In this document: one piece after another, positions 1-7,975 of the stretch
How the letters are laid out: each line of letters begins with the position of its first letter
Numbering within the stretch: position 1 is the first letter of the stretch
Assembly: GCF_025369935.1 (NCBI RefSeq)
Contig: NZ_CP104467.1
Coordinates: 5,711,001 to 5,775,000, forward strand
Reading direction: 5' to 3'
DNA length: 64,000 bases
Source: Paenibacillus andongensis
Lineage (GTDB): Bacteria; Bacillota; Bacilli; Paenibacillales; NBRC-103111
Position numbers and translations under genes: made by a program
Notes under the pieces: generated by a model
The model's database searches: none
Told to the model about the DNA's origin: nothing
Seen by the model: the letters and a program-made list of their open reading frames with translations, nothing else

Positions 1-248
1 TGGTAGACGGAAATACAAGCTCCCCAGATCGTCAGCGGCAGCACATAGATGGTTAATTTGTAGTCTCTGCGCACGGCTGCAATCCCTAATAGAATAACTA
101 ATGGGTACATAAGAATGCGTTGGTACCAACATAATTTACAAGGAATAAAGTTCATAATCTCTGAGAAATACAGGCTTCCCAACGTGGCAATTAAGGCTAG
201 AAGCCATGATAGGTGCATGCCATTATCTCGTAACCATTTGTTTGACAT
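1..248 (-). CDS. bdbC: Disulfide bond formation protein BdbC/DsbB family (partial)
   Basis: Thiol-disulfide oxidoreductase of the membrane that reoxidises an extracytoplasmic DsbA/BdbD partner. Only the first 82 codons are present; the 3' end lies outside the window. The visible part has an N-terminal membrane segment, then the redox motif P-C-K-L-C-W-Y-Q-R, which is characteristic of DsbB/BdbC, then the next hydrophobic segments. The ATG is preceded by GGAGGAAGGGGAGGACG, and a TATAAT-like -10 lies at 275-280 on this strand. The gene follows a terminator at 313-350, so it is probably transcribed on its own. The family call is firm because of the CxxC context; the partner bdbD is not in view. 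Confidence 0.88.
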   Translation of the reverse strand, partial: MSNKWLRDNGMHLSWLLALIATLGSLYFSEIMNFIPCKLCWYQRILMYPLVILLGIAAVRRDYKLTIYVLPLTIWGACISVY

Positions 249-312
249 CAATACTCGTCCTCCCCTTCCTCCTTATTATAAAAAAATTGCCAAAGGAAGT
301 CTAACAAGAACG

Positions 313-350
313 AAAAATGACCAAGCAGGCATCAACATGCCTACTTGGTC
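313..350 (-). terminator. Rho-independent terminator of the GH15/glucose dehydrogenase operon
   Basis: Inverted repeat with arms 319-332 and 337-350 (one mismatch pair), followed on the minus strand by ATTTTTCG. It starts 8 bases past the dehydrogenase stop codon. Confidence 0.8.
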
Positions 351-357
351 ACTTCCG

Positions 358-1521
358 TTAAACGGAGAAGCTATACACCACTTCATTCGTTTGTTTCACG
401 AGATCATCCCACTGTTCCACGGGAACAATATCCACAACGGCTTTGATCGGTATGCTGTTAAAATCCAGCTTTGGCACGTCTTCCAAAGTCATCCGATTCG
501 TAACCAAGCGGTCGAGCCAGCCCGGAAACTGCTTCTCCATTTGCTGTAAGCGGTAAATGGCGGTCTCGAAATCTTTGCGCGAAGCATTGACCGAGCCGAT
601 CACGCACTTATTCTCCAGCACCATGCTCTGGTTGAGCATGTCGGACGAAATCTCCAGCTTACGATCCGCTGGTGTAACACCCAGCAGCGCCAAGACTCCG
701 TTTGGCGCTAGAACAGACATGGCCTCGAAGGCAAGCGGGCTGTAGCCCGTGCATTCGAGAATCAGATCTATCGGCTTGCCGAGACCCTCGGCATAAGCCG
801 TCATCGTCGCCGCGCTGCCGCCGTCAGCGACAGCCTCCTTAAACACACCTCCGCTGTCCTTCACAAGCTGCGCTTGTAAACTGTCCTGCGGAGATTTGGA
901 CCAGACATAGGCTTCCAGCCCCAGCAGGCGGCATGTCATTGCAGCGAGCAAACCAAGCGGTCCAGACCCGAGTATAAGCGCAGTTCTCGGCTCCCAGATC
1001 AAGCGCTGCTGGACCCGCAGCACTTGGTCCCAAACCTTCTCAACGATGCTCTGCGGCTCGACTAGCACCCCATGCTTCAGCAGTTCCTTCGGCACCTGAA
1101 CCAAATAGCGACCTTCCTCTTTGTAATACTCGGAGAGGAAGCCGTGAGCCCCTTTAATGCCCCGTTCGACAAACTCACCGGTCTGACAAAAATCCGAATG
1201 ACCATTGCGGCAATTGACGCAGCTTTGATTTCTGCAAGGCCGTCTTACAATGGCGGTTACGAGATCACCAGGTTGGAATCCACTATCCGCCCCAACCTCA
1301 GTCACAACCCCTAGTGACTCATGTCCTGTGGTCAAATCGTCTTCATCTTCGGGAGGAACGCCGTATTTCTCCTGCAGAATTTCCTTGTCCGTGCCGTCGA
1401 GACCAACCGCTAGCACTTTTACAATGACTTCTTGAGGCCCTGTAATTACGGGGTCCTTCACATTTTCAAGCTGAATAGTCGGATTCCCCTGTCGAAGCTG
1501 CTTGACGCGAATTGCCTTCAT
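358..1521 (-). CDS. Zinc-dependent glucose 1-dehydrogenase-like MDR protein
   Basis: Medium-chain dehydrogenase resembling archaeal-type glucose dehydrogenases, which oxidise glucose to gluconolactone with NAD(P). Visible features are an N-terminal GroES-like domain with G-L-D-G-T-D (Asp where many MDR enzymes have the catalytic Cys, as in glucose dehydrogenases), the zinc ligand region G-H-E-S, a structural zinc cluster with four Cys (C-R-N-Q-S-C-V-N-C then D-F-C), and a Rossmann motif L-G-S-G-P-L-G. The start is the ATG at 1521, which has AAGGAGAGG upstream; an in-frame TTG at 1539 overlaps that SD and is unlikely. It lies 18 bases behind the GH15 gene, so the two are probably co-transcribed, glucose released by one being the substrate of the other. 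Substrate is inferred. Confidence 0.8.
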   Translation of the reverse strand: MKAIRVKQLRQGNPTIQLENVKDPVITGPQEVIVKVLAVGLDGTDKEILQEKYGVPPEDEDDLTTGHESLGVVTEVGADSGFQPGDLVTAIVRRPCRNQSCVNCRNGHSDFCQTGEFVERGIKGAHGFLSEYYKEEGRYLVQVPKELLKHGVLVEPQSIVEKVWDQVLRVQQRLIWEPRTALILGSGPLGLLAAMTCRLLGLEAYVWSKSPQDSLQAQLVKDSGGVFKEAVADGGSAATMTAYAEGLGKPIDLILECTGYSPLAFEAMSVLAPNGVLALLGVTPADRKLEISSDMLNQSMVLENKCVIGSVNASRKDFETAIYRLQQMEKQFPGWLDRLVTNRMTLEDVPKLDFNSIPIKAVVDIVPVEQWDDLVKQTNEVVYSFSV

Positions 1522-1539
1522 GACTTCCTCTCCTTCCAA

Positions 1540-3576
1540 CTAATGAACGACGGGCTCCAGTACTTTGTCCTCACTCGCATCAACCGCTTGCTTCGTTCCC
1601 TTCGAGGTTAATAGCTTTAATTTCGACAAATATTCTTGCGTTACCTTAATAAAAGAAGCATGTGACCATGTTAATGGTGAAACGGACATAGGTTCTCCTG
1701 TGAAAGGATGCACTTGCTCAGCCATCGTTCCTGAAGGCGCAGCATGTAGAATAGCCCAACGCATCAATTTCTCCGCTTCCAACAAGTCCTGAACGGTTTT
1801 GGCAGACGCCACCAGCCATTCTGCGTACCAAAGGGTACATATAAACCAAGGATTGCCCGGTACTTTAGCGACATCATTGGTGACTTGATGATAATAGTCG
1901 TTCTCATAGCGGGCGATACCGCCGATATCTGTTTGTACCCATAATTTCTCTTTCAGAATCTTCATTGTTGCCACAATCCTCGGATCTTCAAGCTCAAACA
2001 AGCCGAAGTCAAATAGCGCATACATACTCATATCAAGCGTGTAGTCCGGCACATACGTATTTTGGTCATAATTCCAATATAAAGCCCGCAAAAAGCGATT
2101 CTGATCTGGCGCATACAGATGCTGTTCGGCAGCTTTCTTCACTTGACCTGCGATATCCGCGTAGTAAATGGAGCGTACTTTATCCTGATGATATTCGGCA
2201 AAACGAGCTGCTGCTATAAGACCGGCATATACCGATGACACCGTGAAAGCTAGTACACCATAACGCTCTTCCCAGAGATCATAAGAAGGCAAAGGAAGTC
2301 CGGATGCATCCCGATAACGAACGAGAAAGTCCGCTGCGGGTTTCACAAACTTCTCATAATCCTCGCGTGAGTTCTCGATCGTTCCAGCCAGCTTATGGTG
2401 ATGCCACAGCGTATACAATACGAGAGCTGTCTCATCCTCTTGAATCGCAAGCTGCTTATTCCCCCGACTATCCACCCAAGGATGCCAGCTCGAGCCTACT
2501 GAACTGTCCGGGTTATATTTGTGCATGAGATAGCCTTCAGGCGTTAGCACTTTCTTACAGAAATCAAAAAATTTCCTGGATAATTCATAATACCCTGCCC
2601 GGTCTAACGCATGTGACACCAAAGCGCCATCACGCGGCCACATATACGAGTAAGTATCCTTGGCAAATTTCAAAATATCCGAATCATTCGCCGCAATGAT
2701 AGCTCCTCGATTGTCGACATTTGTTCGGGTAATCAACAAGCATCGCTTATAAAATGATTCCAAATCAGGCTTCAGCAGCGATAGCTGGTGGGCATCTTGA
2801 TTCACCCATTTCACCCAATGATCGTGGGTTCTTTGTAATAAGGCTTGCGGAGTTGCTGTGCGAAGTAATCGCTCTAAACGCTCTACCTCCTGCTTCGTAC
2901 GCCCAAAACAGACCCAGAACCAAGCTTCTTTCGCGCTTTGTGGCGGCACCTTCATCGTCAATTCAATTACACCATCAACGGATCCCTGCGCGATGGCATT
3001 TCCCCCTAGATGACCATCTTCAGCATCACGCCATGTTCCTTCCAAACCGTGAATCCCTTTTTGTCCTGTTGCATAACCGCTAGGCATTGCTTTCGCTGTG
3101 TCTGGAGACAAGCAAGATAGTGACATATAACGATGACCCTTATAAAATAAGAGTGAATTCAACTCCGGATCAAAATAAATCGTATCTCCGACGCCATTTC
3201 CATAGATTTGGAGATCCAGATGAAAATACAGTTTAATTTCTCTTTCCACATCAAAACGGTTTTCCACCTTCACCTTGCGCAAAAACACATTCTGCTGTAC
3301 ATCAACCCCATCACGAATAACGAAGCTGAGACCTAACCTTTCATGAGCGCATTCCGCGTTAGTAACAAGCGAATCTTCCAAATAATTGAGCTTTTTTGAA
3401 ACCTCTGGATCGTCAATCCAGAAAAATCCTTCCGGACACCAAATGCCAAAATGTGAAAGATGATCACTAGATTGATTCTCTTGACCTACTAAAGGGTAAT
3501 ACATGTCACGAATATTATAAGCAGCGTCGAAATTAATGAGTACATTCCCGTTTCCTATGGGTAAATCTCTTGCCAT
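1540..3576 (-). CDS. Glycoside hydrolase family 15 protein (glucoamylase/trehalase-like)
   Basis: 678 aa with the usual bacterial GH15 layout: an N-terminal beta-sandwich (about 1-260) opening with L-P-I-G-N-G, and a C-terminal (alpha/alpha)6 barrel (about 280-650). Diagnostic barrel motifs are Y-M-W-P-R-D-G-A-L and Q-E-D-E-T-A-L; the latter resembles the region holding a catalytic Glu. No signal peptide is visible, so it should act in the cytoplasm on alpha-glucosides such as maltodextrin, glucodextran or trehalose; sequence alone does not decide which. It is the first gene of a two-gene operon with a glucose dehydrogenase and is divergent from the XRE regulator at 3750, which may control it. 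Confidence 0.85.
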   Translation of the reverse strand: MARDLPIGNGNVLINFDAAYNIRDMYYPLVGQENQSSDHLSHFGIWCPEGFFWIDDPEVSKKLNYLEDSLVTNAECAHERLGLSFVIRDGVDVQQNVFLRKVKVENRFDVEREIKLYFHLDLQIYGNGVGDTIYFDPELNSLLFYKGHRYMSLSCLSPDTAKAMPSGYATGQKGIHGLEGTWRDAEDGHLGGNAIAQGSVDGVIELTMKVPPQSAKEAWFWVCFGRTKQEVERLERLLRTATPQALLQRTHDHWVKWVNQDAHQLSLLKPDLESFYKRCLLITRTNVDNRGAIIAANDSDILKFAKDTYSYMWPRDGALVSHALDRAGYYELSRKFFDFCKKVLTPEGYLMHKYNPDSSVGSSWHPWVDSRGNKQLAIQEDETALVLYTLWHHHKLAGTIENSREDYEKFVKPAADFLVRYRDASGLPLPSYDLWEERYGVLAFTVSSVYAGLIAAARFAEYHQDKVRSIYYADIAGQVKKAAEQHLYAPDQNRFLRALYWNYDQNTYVPDYTLDMSMYALFDFGLFELEDPRIVATMKILKEKLWVQTDIGGIARYENDYYHQVTNDVAKVPGNPWFICTLWYAEWLVASAKTVQDLLEAEKLMRWAILHAAPSGTMAEQVHPFTGEPMSVSPLTWSHASFIKVTQEYLSKLKLLTSKGTKQAVDASEDKVLEPVVH

Positions 3577-3666
3577 GCCATCAGCCTCTTTCCAAGATAT
3601 TGCTACTAATTTACCAATTTGAGTGCTTAAATATGCACGCGGCGGTTCTTGACTGGATATTCAGGT

Positions 3667-3680
3667 AATTGGCACCAATT
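3667..3680. promoter_or_regulatory. Candidate operator dyad between GH15 operon and XRE regulator
   Basis: AATTGG-CA-CCAATT, a perfect inverted repeat with a 2-base centre in the 173-base divergent spacer. A related half site (ACCAATTTG) lies upstream near 3613. Binding by the neighbouring regulator is inference. Confidence 0.3.
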
Positions 3681-3749
3681 CGCGCCTTAAAGATGTTCAT
3701 TTCATTCGAATTCATTTACAATTAATCACATATGGAGGGATACGTTACT

Positions 3750-4409
3750 ATGAAACAATTTGAAGGATTCGGTAAATTTTTGGAAAGCTTGCGGGGGAAG
3801 ATGTCTTTGCGTGAAGCGGCTCATAAAAGCGGACTGTCACATGCCTACATCAGAGACCTTGAACTAGAGCGGAATCGTTCGACCAATGAGAAAATCAAAC
3901 CCTCTCCTGTCACGCTGAAAAAGCTGTCGGATGCCTACAACTTTTCATATACGGAACTTATGGAGAAAGCCGGTTATCTCGAGAAAGAGGACGTACAGGC
4001 AGTCAACGAGCAGGAGCTAGTCCCTATGTCGGATACACTGTTTATCGAAGTCAGCACGAAGGAAATTACGTATCATACACGAATTGGCAAAGTTAGCCGA
4101 AGTGTGATTTCATTACTGGATTTCAGTCATTTTCTAGATAAGCTCGAAGAGCAAGGATTTAAGAAGATGGATACTGACTTATTCGTCAACCTAAATCATG
4201 TACAGAAATACATCGAAAAAGAAGGAAAACTCTACTTCGATCCTCTAGGAGTCAGCAAATTTGTCGTTATCGCAGCGATTCGTCAGAAGAAATACCATGA
4301 GTTAATCATCCGCAGCGTAGCGAATAACACAGGAATGGGATTGGAGTTTCAATACGACCGTAATTCCGTTGCGGATACACGTTTTCAGACTTTAAAGCGG
4401 CCTATTTAG
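3750..4409 (+). CDS. XRE-family regulator with C-terminal LytTR-like domain
   Basis: About 219 aa. Residues 5-75 are a classic Cro/cI helix-turn-helix (S-L-R-E-A-A-H-K-S-G-L-S-H-A-Y-I-R-D-L-E), of the type that starts many Paenibacillus regulators. Residues about 90-170 (I-E-V-S-T-K-E-I-T-Y-H-T then L-E-E-Q-G-F-K-K-M-D-T-D-L-F-V-N-L-N-H-V) look like a LytTR DNA-binding domain, whose hallmark is a bulky-F-x-x-hydrophilic-VN-hydrophobic turn. If right, it has two DNA-binding domains, which is unusual. The ATG at 3750 is chosen because GGAGGG sits 10 bases upstream; the earlier ATG at 3732 overlaps that SD. It is divergent from the GH15 operon. Confidence 0.75.
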   Translation: MKQFEGFGKFLESLRGKMSLREAAHKSGLSHAYIRDLELERNRSTNEKIKPSPVTLKKLSDAYNFSYTELMEKAGYLEKEDVQAVNEQELVPMSDTLFIEVSTKEITYHTRIGKVSRSVISLLDFSHFLDKLEEQGFKKMDTDLFVNLNHVQKYIEKEGKLYFDPLGVSKFVVIAAIRQKKYHELIIRSVANNTGMGLEFQYDRNSVADTRFQTLKRPI

Positions 4410-4440
4410 GAATATTGAGAAAAACCTCAGTCTCTGCCTC

Positions 4441-4507
4441 AAGTGCAGGTATTTTTGCTAAAATGGTTTGAAAAGAGGTTAAAGTTCGCTCCAAACCGAA
4501 ACTCATA
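4441..4507. repeat. Dispersed intergenic repeat, copy 1
   Basis: Holds two modules that recur about 3.3 kb downstream: AAGTGCAGGTATTTTTGCT (4441-4459; cf. 7658-7676) and GTTAAAGTTCGC followed by CCAA and AAAC (4478-4507; cf. 7858-7887). No ORF is associated. Confidence 0.6.
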
Positions 4508-4524
4508 ATTTCATATCAACTTAC

Positions 4525-4576
4525 AAAAAAAGGAGAAAAGTTCAGTCATTATGAAACTTTTGCTCCTTTTCTTTCG
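4525..4576 (+). terminator. Terminator after the XRE regulator
   Basis: A-rich run, then AAGGAGAAAAGTT paired with AACTTTTGCTCCTT across a loop, followed by TTTTCTTTCG. Confidence 0.7.
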
Positions 4577-4606
4577 TTTATTTATAAGGATAGTTAGATT
4601 GAATAT

Positions 4607-5749
4607 ATGGCAGAGAGGATAGGTAAAGAAAACATGGCTGTACAACAAACCACCTCCCAGCAGTCTACTCGTCTAACGAGAGTTAAACGCAAGAGGTCTG
4701 CGGGAATGAGCTTTATCGTGTATGGAGTAGTTGGGTTTACCTTACTTTCTGTGATGTCCTTATGTTGGTTTTTCCTTACTTCCTCTGGTTCGAATGTAAG
4801 ATTAATGATGGCTGACACCTTGATTACAACCCAACACCGGGAGTGGGCCAAATATTTAATAGGATCTACAGAGCTACAGAAGCGCGTGGAAGCATATTGG
4901 GAGAAGTTCGACAAAATGGGTGATGAGAAAGATAAAGGATTCGTCGAAATTGACCATAACTCCCCCCTTACCCCAGTTGTTGCCAAGAAAGATTTGGTCA
5001 CCATAGAGCCAATTTCGGGGACAAATTTCAAAGGACAGCTCGTCACGATTTCAGATCCGAAAAAGCTTCGGATCGCCGTACCTGAGAAAGCAGGTAAAGG
5101 GGAGAAGGTTTCCTCTATGGTCAAAAGAACCGGAGCGATTCTCGGCGTTAATGGCGGAGGATTCATCGATCCCAATTGGGAAGGAAACGGCTTCCAACCT
5201 GAAGGCATTGTCATCTCCGGAGGCAAAATCTTTTATAATGACAAAGGCATGAACGGCACTGTGCAAGTCGTTGGTATCGATAAAGAAGGCCGCATGATTG
5301 CAGGCAAATATAAGGTTTCCGAGCTTGTGGACATGGGCGTACAGGAAGCTGTATCGTTCAGCCCTAGGTTCATCGTGAATGGCGTTGGGCAAATCAAGAG
5401 CCAAGCCGATGGCTGGGGAATTGCTCCGCGGACCAGTATGGCGCAGACCAAAGACGGCTCCATTCTATTCGCCATCATCGATGGCAGACAGAAGCATAGC
5501 ATCGGAGCGACGCTGTATGATGTACAGCAGATATTCCTAGAACATGGCGCTGTAACAGCTGCGAATCTAGACGGCGGTGCCTCAACGGTACTTGTTCATA
5601 AGAATGAGATCATCAACAAGCCATCAAGTGAATACGGGGAACGTTACCTCCCTACAGCGTGGCTTCTCTTCGATCATCCTGAAACGGCGAACATTAAGAA
5701 CGTTTGGGAAGGTCTTGATATTCGTAAAATTGATCCTTCCAAGTGGTAA
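4607..5749 (+). CDS. Phosphodiester glycosidase (NAGPA/DUF2233) family membrane-anchored protein
   Basis: 380 aa. One N-terminal transmembrane helix (about residues 33-58) after a basic cytoplasmic tail, then an extracytoplasmic domain. The C-terminal two thirds match the family of N-acetylglucosamine-1-phosphodiester alpha-N-acetylglucosaminidase-like proteins: G-V-N-G-G-G-F, R-T-S-M-A-Q, D-G-R and the ending N-L-D-G-G-A-S-T. Bacterial members are linked to wall or exopolysaccharide processing. Start is uncertain: ATG 4607 has AAGGA 16 bases upstream, ATG 4634 has AGAGAGGA 14 bases upstream; neither spacing is ideal. Monocistronic, with its own terminator. Confidence 0.85.
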   Translation: MAERIGKENMAVQQTTSQQSTRLTRVKRKRSAGMSFIVYGVVGFTLLSVMSLCWFFLTSSGSNVRLMMADTLITTQHREWAKYLIGSTELQKRVEAYWEKFDKMGDEKDKGFVEIDHNSPLTPVVAKKDLVTIEPISGTNFKGQLVTISDPKKLRIAVPEKAGKGEKVSSMVKRTGAILGVNGGGFIDPNWEGNGFQPEGIVISGGKIFYNDKGMNGTVQVVGIDKEGRMIAGKYKVSELVDMGVQEAVSFSPRFIVNGVGQIKSQADGWGIAPRTSMAQTKDGSILFAIIDGRQKHSIGATLYDVQQIFLEHGAVTAANLDGGASTVLVHKNEIINKPSSEYGERYLPTAWLLFDHPETANIKNVWEGLDIRKIDPSKW

Positions 5750-5755
5750 AGGAAA

Positions 5756-5795
5756 AAGCAGAAAGCTCTATTCTCAGAGCTTCCTGCTTTTTTTG
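5756..5795. terminator. Bidirectional terminator between the NAGPA gene and ytxH
   Basis: AGCAGAAAGCTCT and AGAGCTTCCTGCT arms with A-run on one side and T-run on the other, placed between two convergent stop codons. Confidence 0.8.
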
Positions 5796-5797
5796 TT

Positions 5798-6169
5798 TTA
5801 ACGATTTCCTAGAATGACCAAATCTTCCGCAGCCTCGCTAACTTCTTCTTCTGGAGAGTCCAGTTCTTCGTCACTTTTGGACTCTTTCCAGGAACGAACA
5901 GAATCTACGACGTTTACGGCTGTGTCTTTTGCTTTTCCATATAATTCCGATGTTGTTGTACTCACGGTTTTCGCAACTTCTTGTGTTTTTTGACTTACGT
6001 TGGTTGCAATTTGCACCGTTTTGTCGCTAACCGCTTGGGCTTGCTCCGCAATGTCACTTCTCAATTCACGACCTGATTTCGGTGCAAACAGAAGCGCCGT
6101 TGCTGCTCCGAGTATGCCTCCAACAATCGCACCGATGAGAAGATCTTTACCTTTTTTTTCATTGGACAT
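5798..6169 (-). CDS. ytxH: YtxH domain general stress-type protein
   Basis: 123 aa. A glycine-rich membrane segment near the N-terminus (L-L-I-G-A-I-V-G-G-I-L-G-A-A-T-A-L-L-F-A-P-K-S-G-R-E) is the YtxH hallmark; the rest is an amphipathic, Ala/Val/Thr-rich helix and an acidic tail. The biochemical role of the family is unknown; in Bacillus subtilis the homologue lies in a stress-induced operon. Start ATG 6169 has AAGGAGTGG 8-10 bases upstream; the longer reading to 6229 runs back into the preceding gene. It follows the DUF948 gene by 14 bases, the same order as ytxG-ytxH. Confidence 0.85.
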   Translation of the reverse strand: MSNEKKGKDLLIGAIVGGILGAATALLFAPKSGRELRSDIAEQAQAVSDKTVQIATNVSQKTQEVAKTVSTTTSELYGKAKDTAVNVVDSVRSWKESKSDEELDSPEEEVSEAAEDLVILGNR

Positions 6170-6183
6170 AAGAAATCCACTCC

Positions 6184-6630
6184 TTAATTGTCTGATTTGG
6201 CATGCTGGTAGGCCCGCCATCTTTGCCACAGCTCAAATCCCGTCGTTGCCCACTCCATGGCGTCTTGGATTCGCTTCTGGTGGGTATGTACAACCTTTTC
6301 CGCACCATGAATCGATTCATTCATCACACGTGAGGCGTTGCGAAGTGCAGAAGCGGCATCCCCTATAGCAGCTCCTGCCTTCTCCACAGATTGAATACTC
6401 GGCTCTAAGGCAAGTATCTGCATATGCACCTCTTCCGTGAGCAGCCCTACCTTCGTCATCAAATGCTCCGCTTGCACGGCTGTCTCCGCTAAGGTCATCT
6501 TAGCTTGTGCAGCCGTATCGCCCAATTTGCCTAATATCTGCACCATGGCAATCAACATGCGAATGGCAAAGCCGATGAGCACGATAAAAGCTACTGCTGA
6601 ACTGACGACACTTATCTCTATCCATGTCAT
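6184..6630 (-). CDS. ytxG: DUF948 (YtxG-like) membrane protein
   Basis: 148 aa. One N-terminal transmembrane helix (about residues 5-28), then a long soluble helical region rich in Ala, Glu and Gln with the pattern of a methyl-accepting-protein-like coiled coil, as in DUF948 proteins. ATG 6630 is the start since AGGAGGT lies 7 bases upstream; an in-frame GTG at 6639 sits on that SD. First gene of a two-gene unit with ytxH. Together they probably form a membrane-associated stress complex; this is inferred from conserved gene order only. Confidence 0.8.
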   Translation of the reverse strand: MTWIEISVVSSAVAFIVLIGFAIRMLIAMVQILGKLGDTAAQAKMTLAETAVQAEHLMTKVGLLTEEVHMQILALEPSIQSVEKAGAAIGDAASALRNASRVMNESIHGAEKVVHTHQKRIQDAMEWATTGFELWQRWRAYQHAKSDN

Positions 6631-6805
6631 GACGGGCACCTCCTGGACCTAAAAGCTATGCGGGTGGATGACGGCTTCTAGACGAATGCCTATGATTTAC
6701 TACAGTATAGGTAGGCGCAGCTTGTTTTGACACAAAAAAGCTGGAAAAATTTCTGAGACCTGTCATAATGAAAACAAATCAAACTAGAACACTTGGAGGA
6801 TTAAG

Positions 6806-7438
6806 ATGAACAGAGAGCAAGGACTTAAAGAAATCGAACGCACCCGTATCATTGCTATCGTTCGAGGTGTGCAAGAAGCTCACATTCTTTCTTTAGCTGA
6901 CGCACTTCTTAAAGGTGGCATTACCGTCATGGAGGTCACCCTCAATACACCTGGGGCTCTACGTATGATTAGCGAGCTGCAGGATAAATCGGGTCAGCAC
7001 ATGTTTATTGGCGCTGGTACTGTACTAGATCTAGAAGATGCTAAGAAAGCCGTCCAGGCCGGTGCTTCATTCTTGGTAACTCCGAATATGGATGAGGAAG
7101 TGATCCGGTGGGCTAGTACGGAGGGGATTCCGATTTTCCCAGGCGCAATGACACCAACCGAAATCGTTAAAGCATGGAAGGCAGGCGCTACGGCTGTGAA
7201 AGTATTTCCGAGTGCAAGCTTAGGTCTCACTTATATAAAAGAATTGATGGGTCCTCTAGACCAAATTCCATTGATAGCTGTCGGCGGGGTTACGGAGGAG
7301 AATATCAAACAATTCCTAAACATTGGTTGTTACGGACTAGGCATCGGTGGTTCCTTAATTAATCTCAAAGAAATCGCAGCAGGCCGCTTCGAGTGGGTGA
7401 CAGATAAAGCTGCCAGTCTTCTTGCTGCTTCGCAGTAG
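6806..7438 (+). CDS. eda: 2-keto-3-deoxy-6-phosphogluconate / 4-hydroxy-2-oxoglutarate aldolase
   Basis: 210 aa class I aldolase, full length for Eda. It splits KDPG into pyruvate and glyceraldehyde 3-phosphate (Entner-Doudoroff or hexuronate pathway). Seen: I-V-R-G near the N-terminus, the catalytic Glu in M-E-V-T-L-N-T-P, G-A-G-T-V-L, the Schiff-base Lys in A-V-K-V-F-P-S, and phosphate-binding G-G-V-T and G-I-G-G-S-L near the end. SD TTGGAGGA is 6 bases from the ATG. It is not in an operon with kdgK or uxaC-type genes here, which is unusual, so its physiological partner pathway cannot be read from context. Confidence 0.93.
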   Translation: MNREQGLKEIERTRIIAIVRGVQEAHILSLADALLKGGITVMEVTLNTPGALRMISELQDKSGQHMFIGAGTVLDLEDAKKAVQAGASFLVTPNMDEEVIRWASTEGIPIFPGAMTPTEIVKAWKAGATAVKVFPSASLGLTYIKELMGPLDQIPLIAVGGVTEENIKQFLNIGCYGLGIGGSLINLKEIAAGRFEWVTDKAASLLAASQ

Positions 7439-7444
7439 GACAAA

Positions 7445-7520
7445 GAACATATAAGCGCGGAAAACGCGCTTATTCAGGAGCGCCCGAACATATAAGCGCG
7501 AAAACCGCGCTTTCAGCGAG
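7445..7520. repeat. GCGC-hairpin repeat, copies 1 and 2
   Basis: GAACATATAAGCGCG occurs at 7445 and 7486, each opening a GC-rich hairpin (first one ATAAGCGCG-GAAAA-CGCGCTTAT; second AAGCGCG-AAAAC-CGCGCTT). The second continues TTTCAGCGAGA. A third copy is at 7944. No T-run follows, so these are not ordinary terminators. Confidence 0.7.
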
Positions 7521-7651
7521 AACTCTGCTAGCTGAAGCTCTTCGGTAGTGCCTGAGAAGCCGAAAATCGACTTCCCAGCAAGACCAACCTTAGCGTCCGT
7601 TCTGAATAAGCGGGGATCGTACGAGGAACTATCATTCAAAGGCCACAATTA

Positions 7652-7829
7652 CTGCAAAAGTGCAGATATTTTTGCTGAAATCGCTTAAAATTAGGAAAAG
7701 CCTGCTAAAATGCAGGAATTTTTGATTTTCCATCTTGATATAAAAAAAGACTGCAAAAAGCCTGCACAATTGCAGGAGGTATTTATGAATGGGAGCTATT
7801 CAAAAGAAAAAAGCCTGCACAATTGCAGG
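7652..7829. repeat. Cluster of TGCAGG palindromes
   Basis: Four related dyads: CTGCAAAAGTGCAG (about 7652), CCTGCTAAAATGCAGG (7701-7716), CCTGCACAATTGCAGG (7761-7776 and again 7814-7829). The last two lie in a longer identical stretch beginning AAAAAGCC. The first module is shared with the intergenic repeat at 4441. No coding potential is apparent. Confidence 0.7.
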
Positions 7830-7890
7830 TTTACCATAACTATAGTTACTCCTTCTTGTTAAAGTTCGCGCCAACCCAAAACACATATTT

Positions 7891-7938
7891 ATTTATACGT
7901 TTTTGGTTAAGCTTCTGCTTAACCAAAAACGTATAAAT
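7891..7938. repeat. Perfect 22-bp inverted repeat with 4-base loop
   Basis: Arms 7891-7912 and 7917-7938 pair without mismatch around TTCT (core TACGTTTTTGGTTAAGC). There is no T-run after it. It follows directly on the GTTAAAGTTCGCGCC module that is also found at 4478. Confidence 0.8.
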
Positions 7939-7943
7939 TCTTT

Positions 7944-7975
7944 GAACAAATAAGCGCGAAAACCGCGCTTTCAGC
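7944..7975. repeat. GCGC-hairpin repeat, copy 3
   Basis: GAACAAATAAGCGCGAAAAC then CGCGCTTTCAGC, nearly identical to the copy at 7486-7517. Confidence 0.7.

Noticed and set aside
115-549. Plus-strand 144-aa ORF
   Set aside because: It crosses bdbC, a terminator and the dehydrogenase end on the opposite strand and has no SD or family features.
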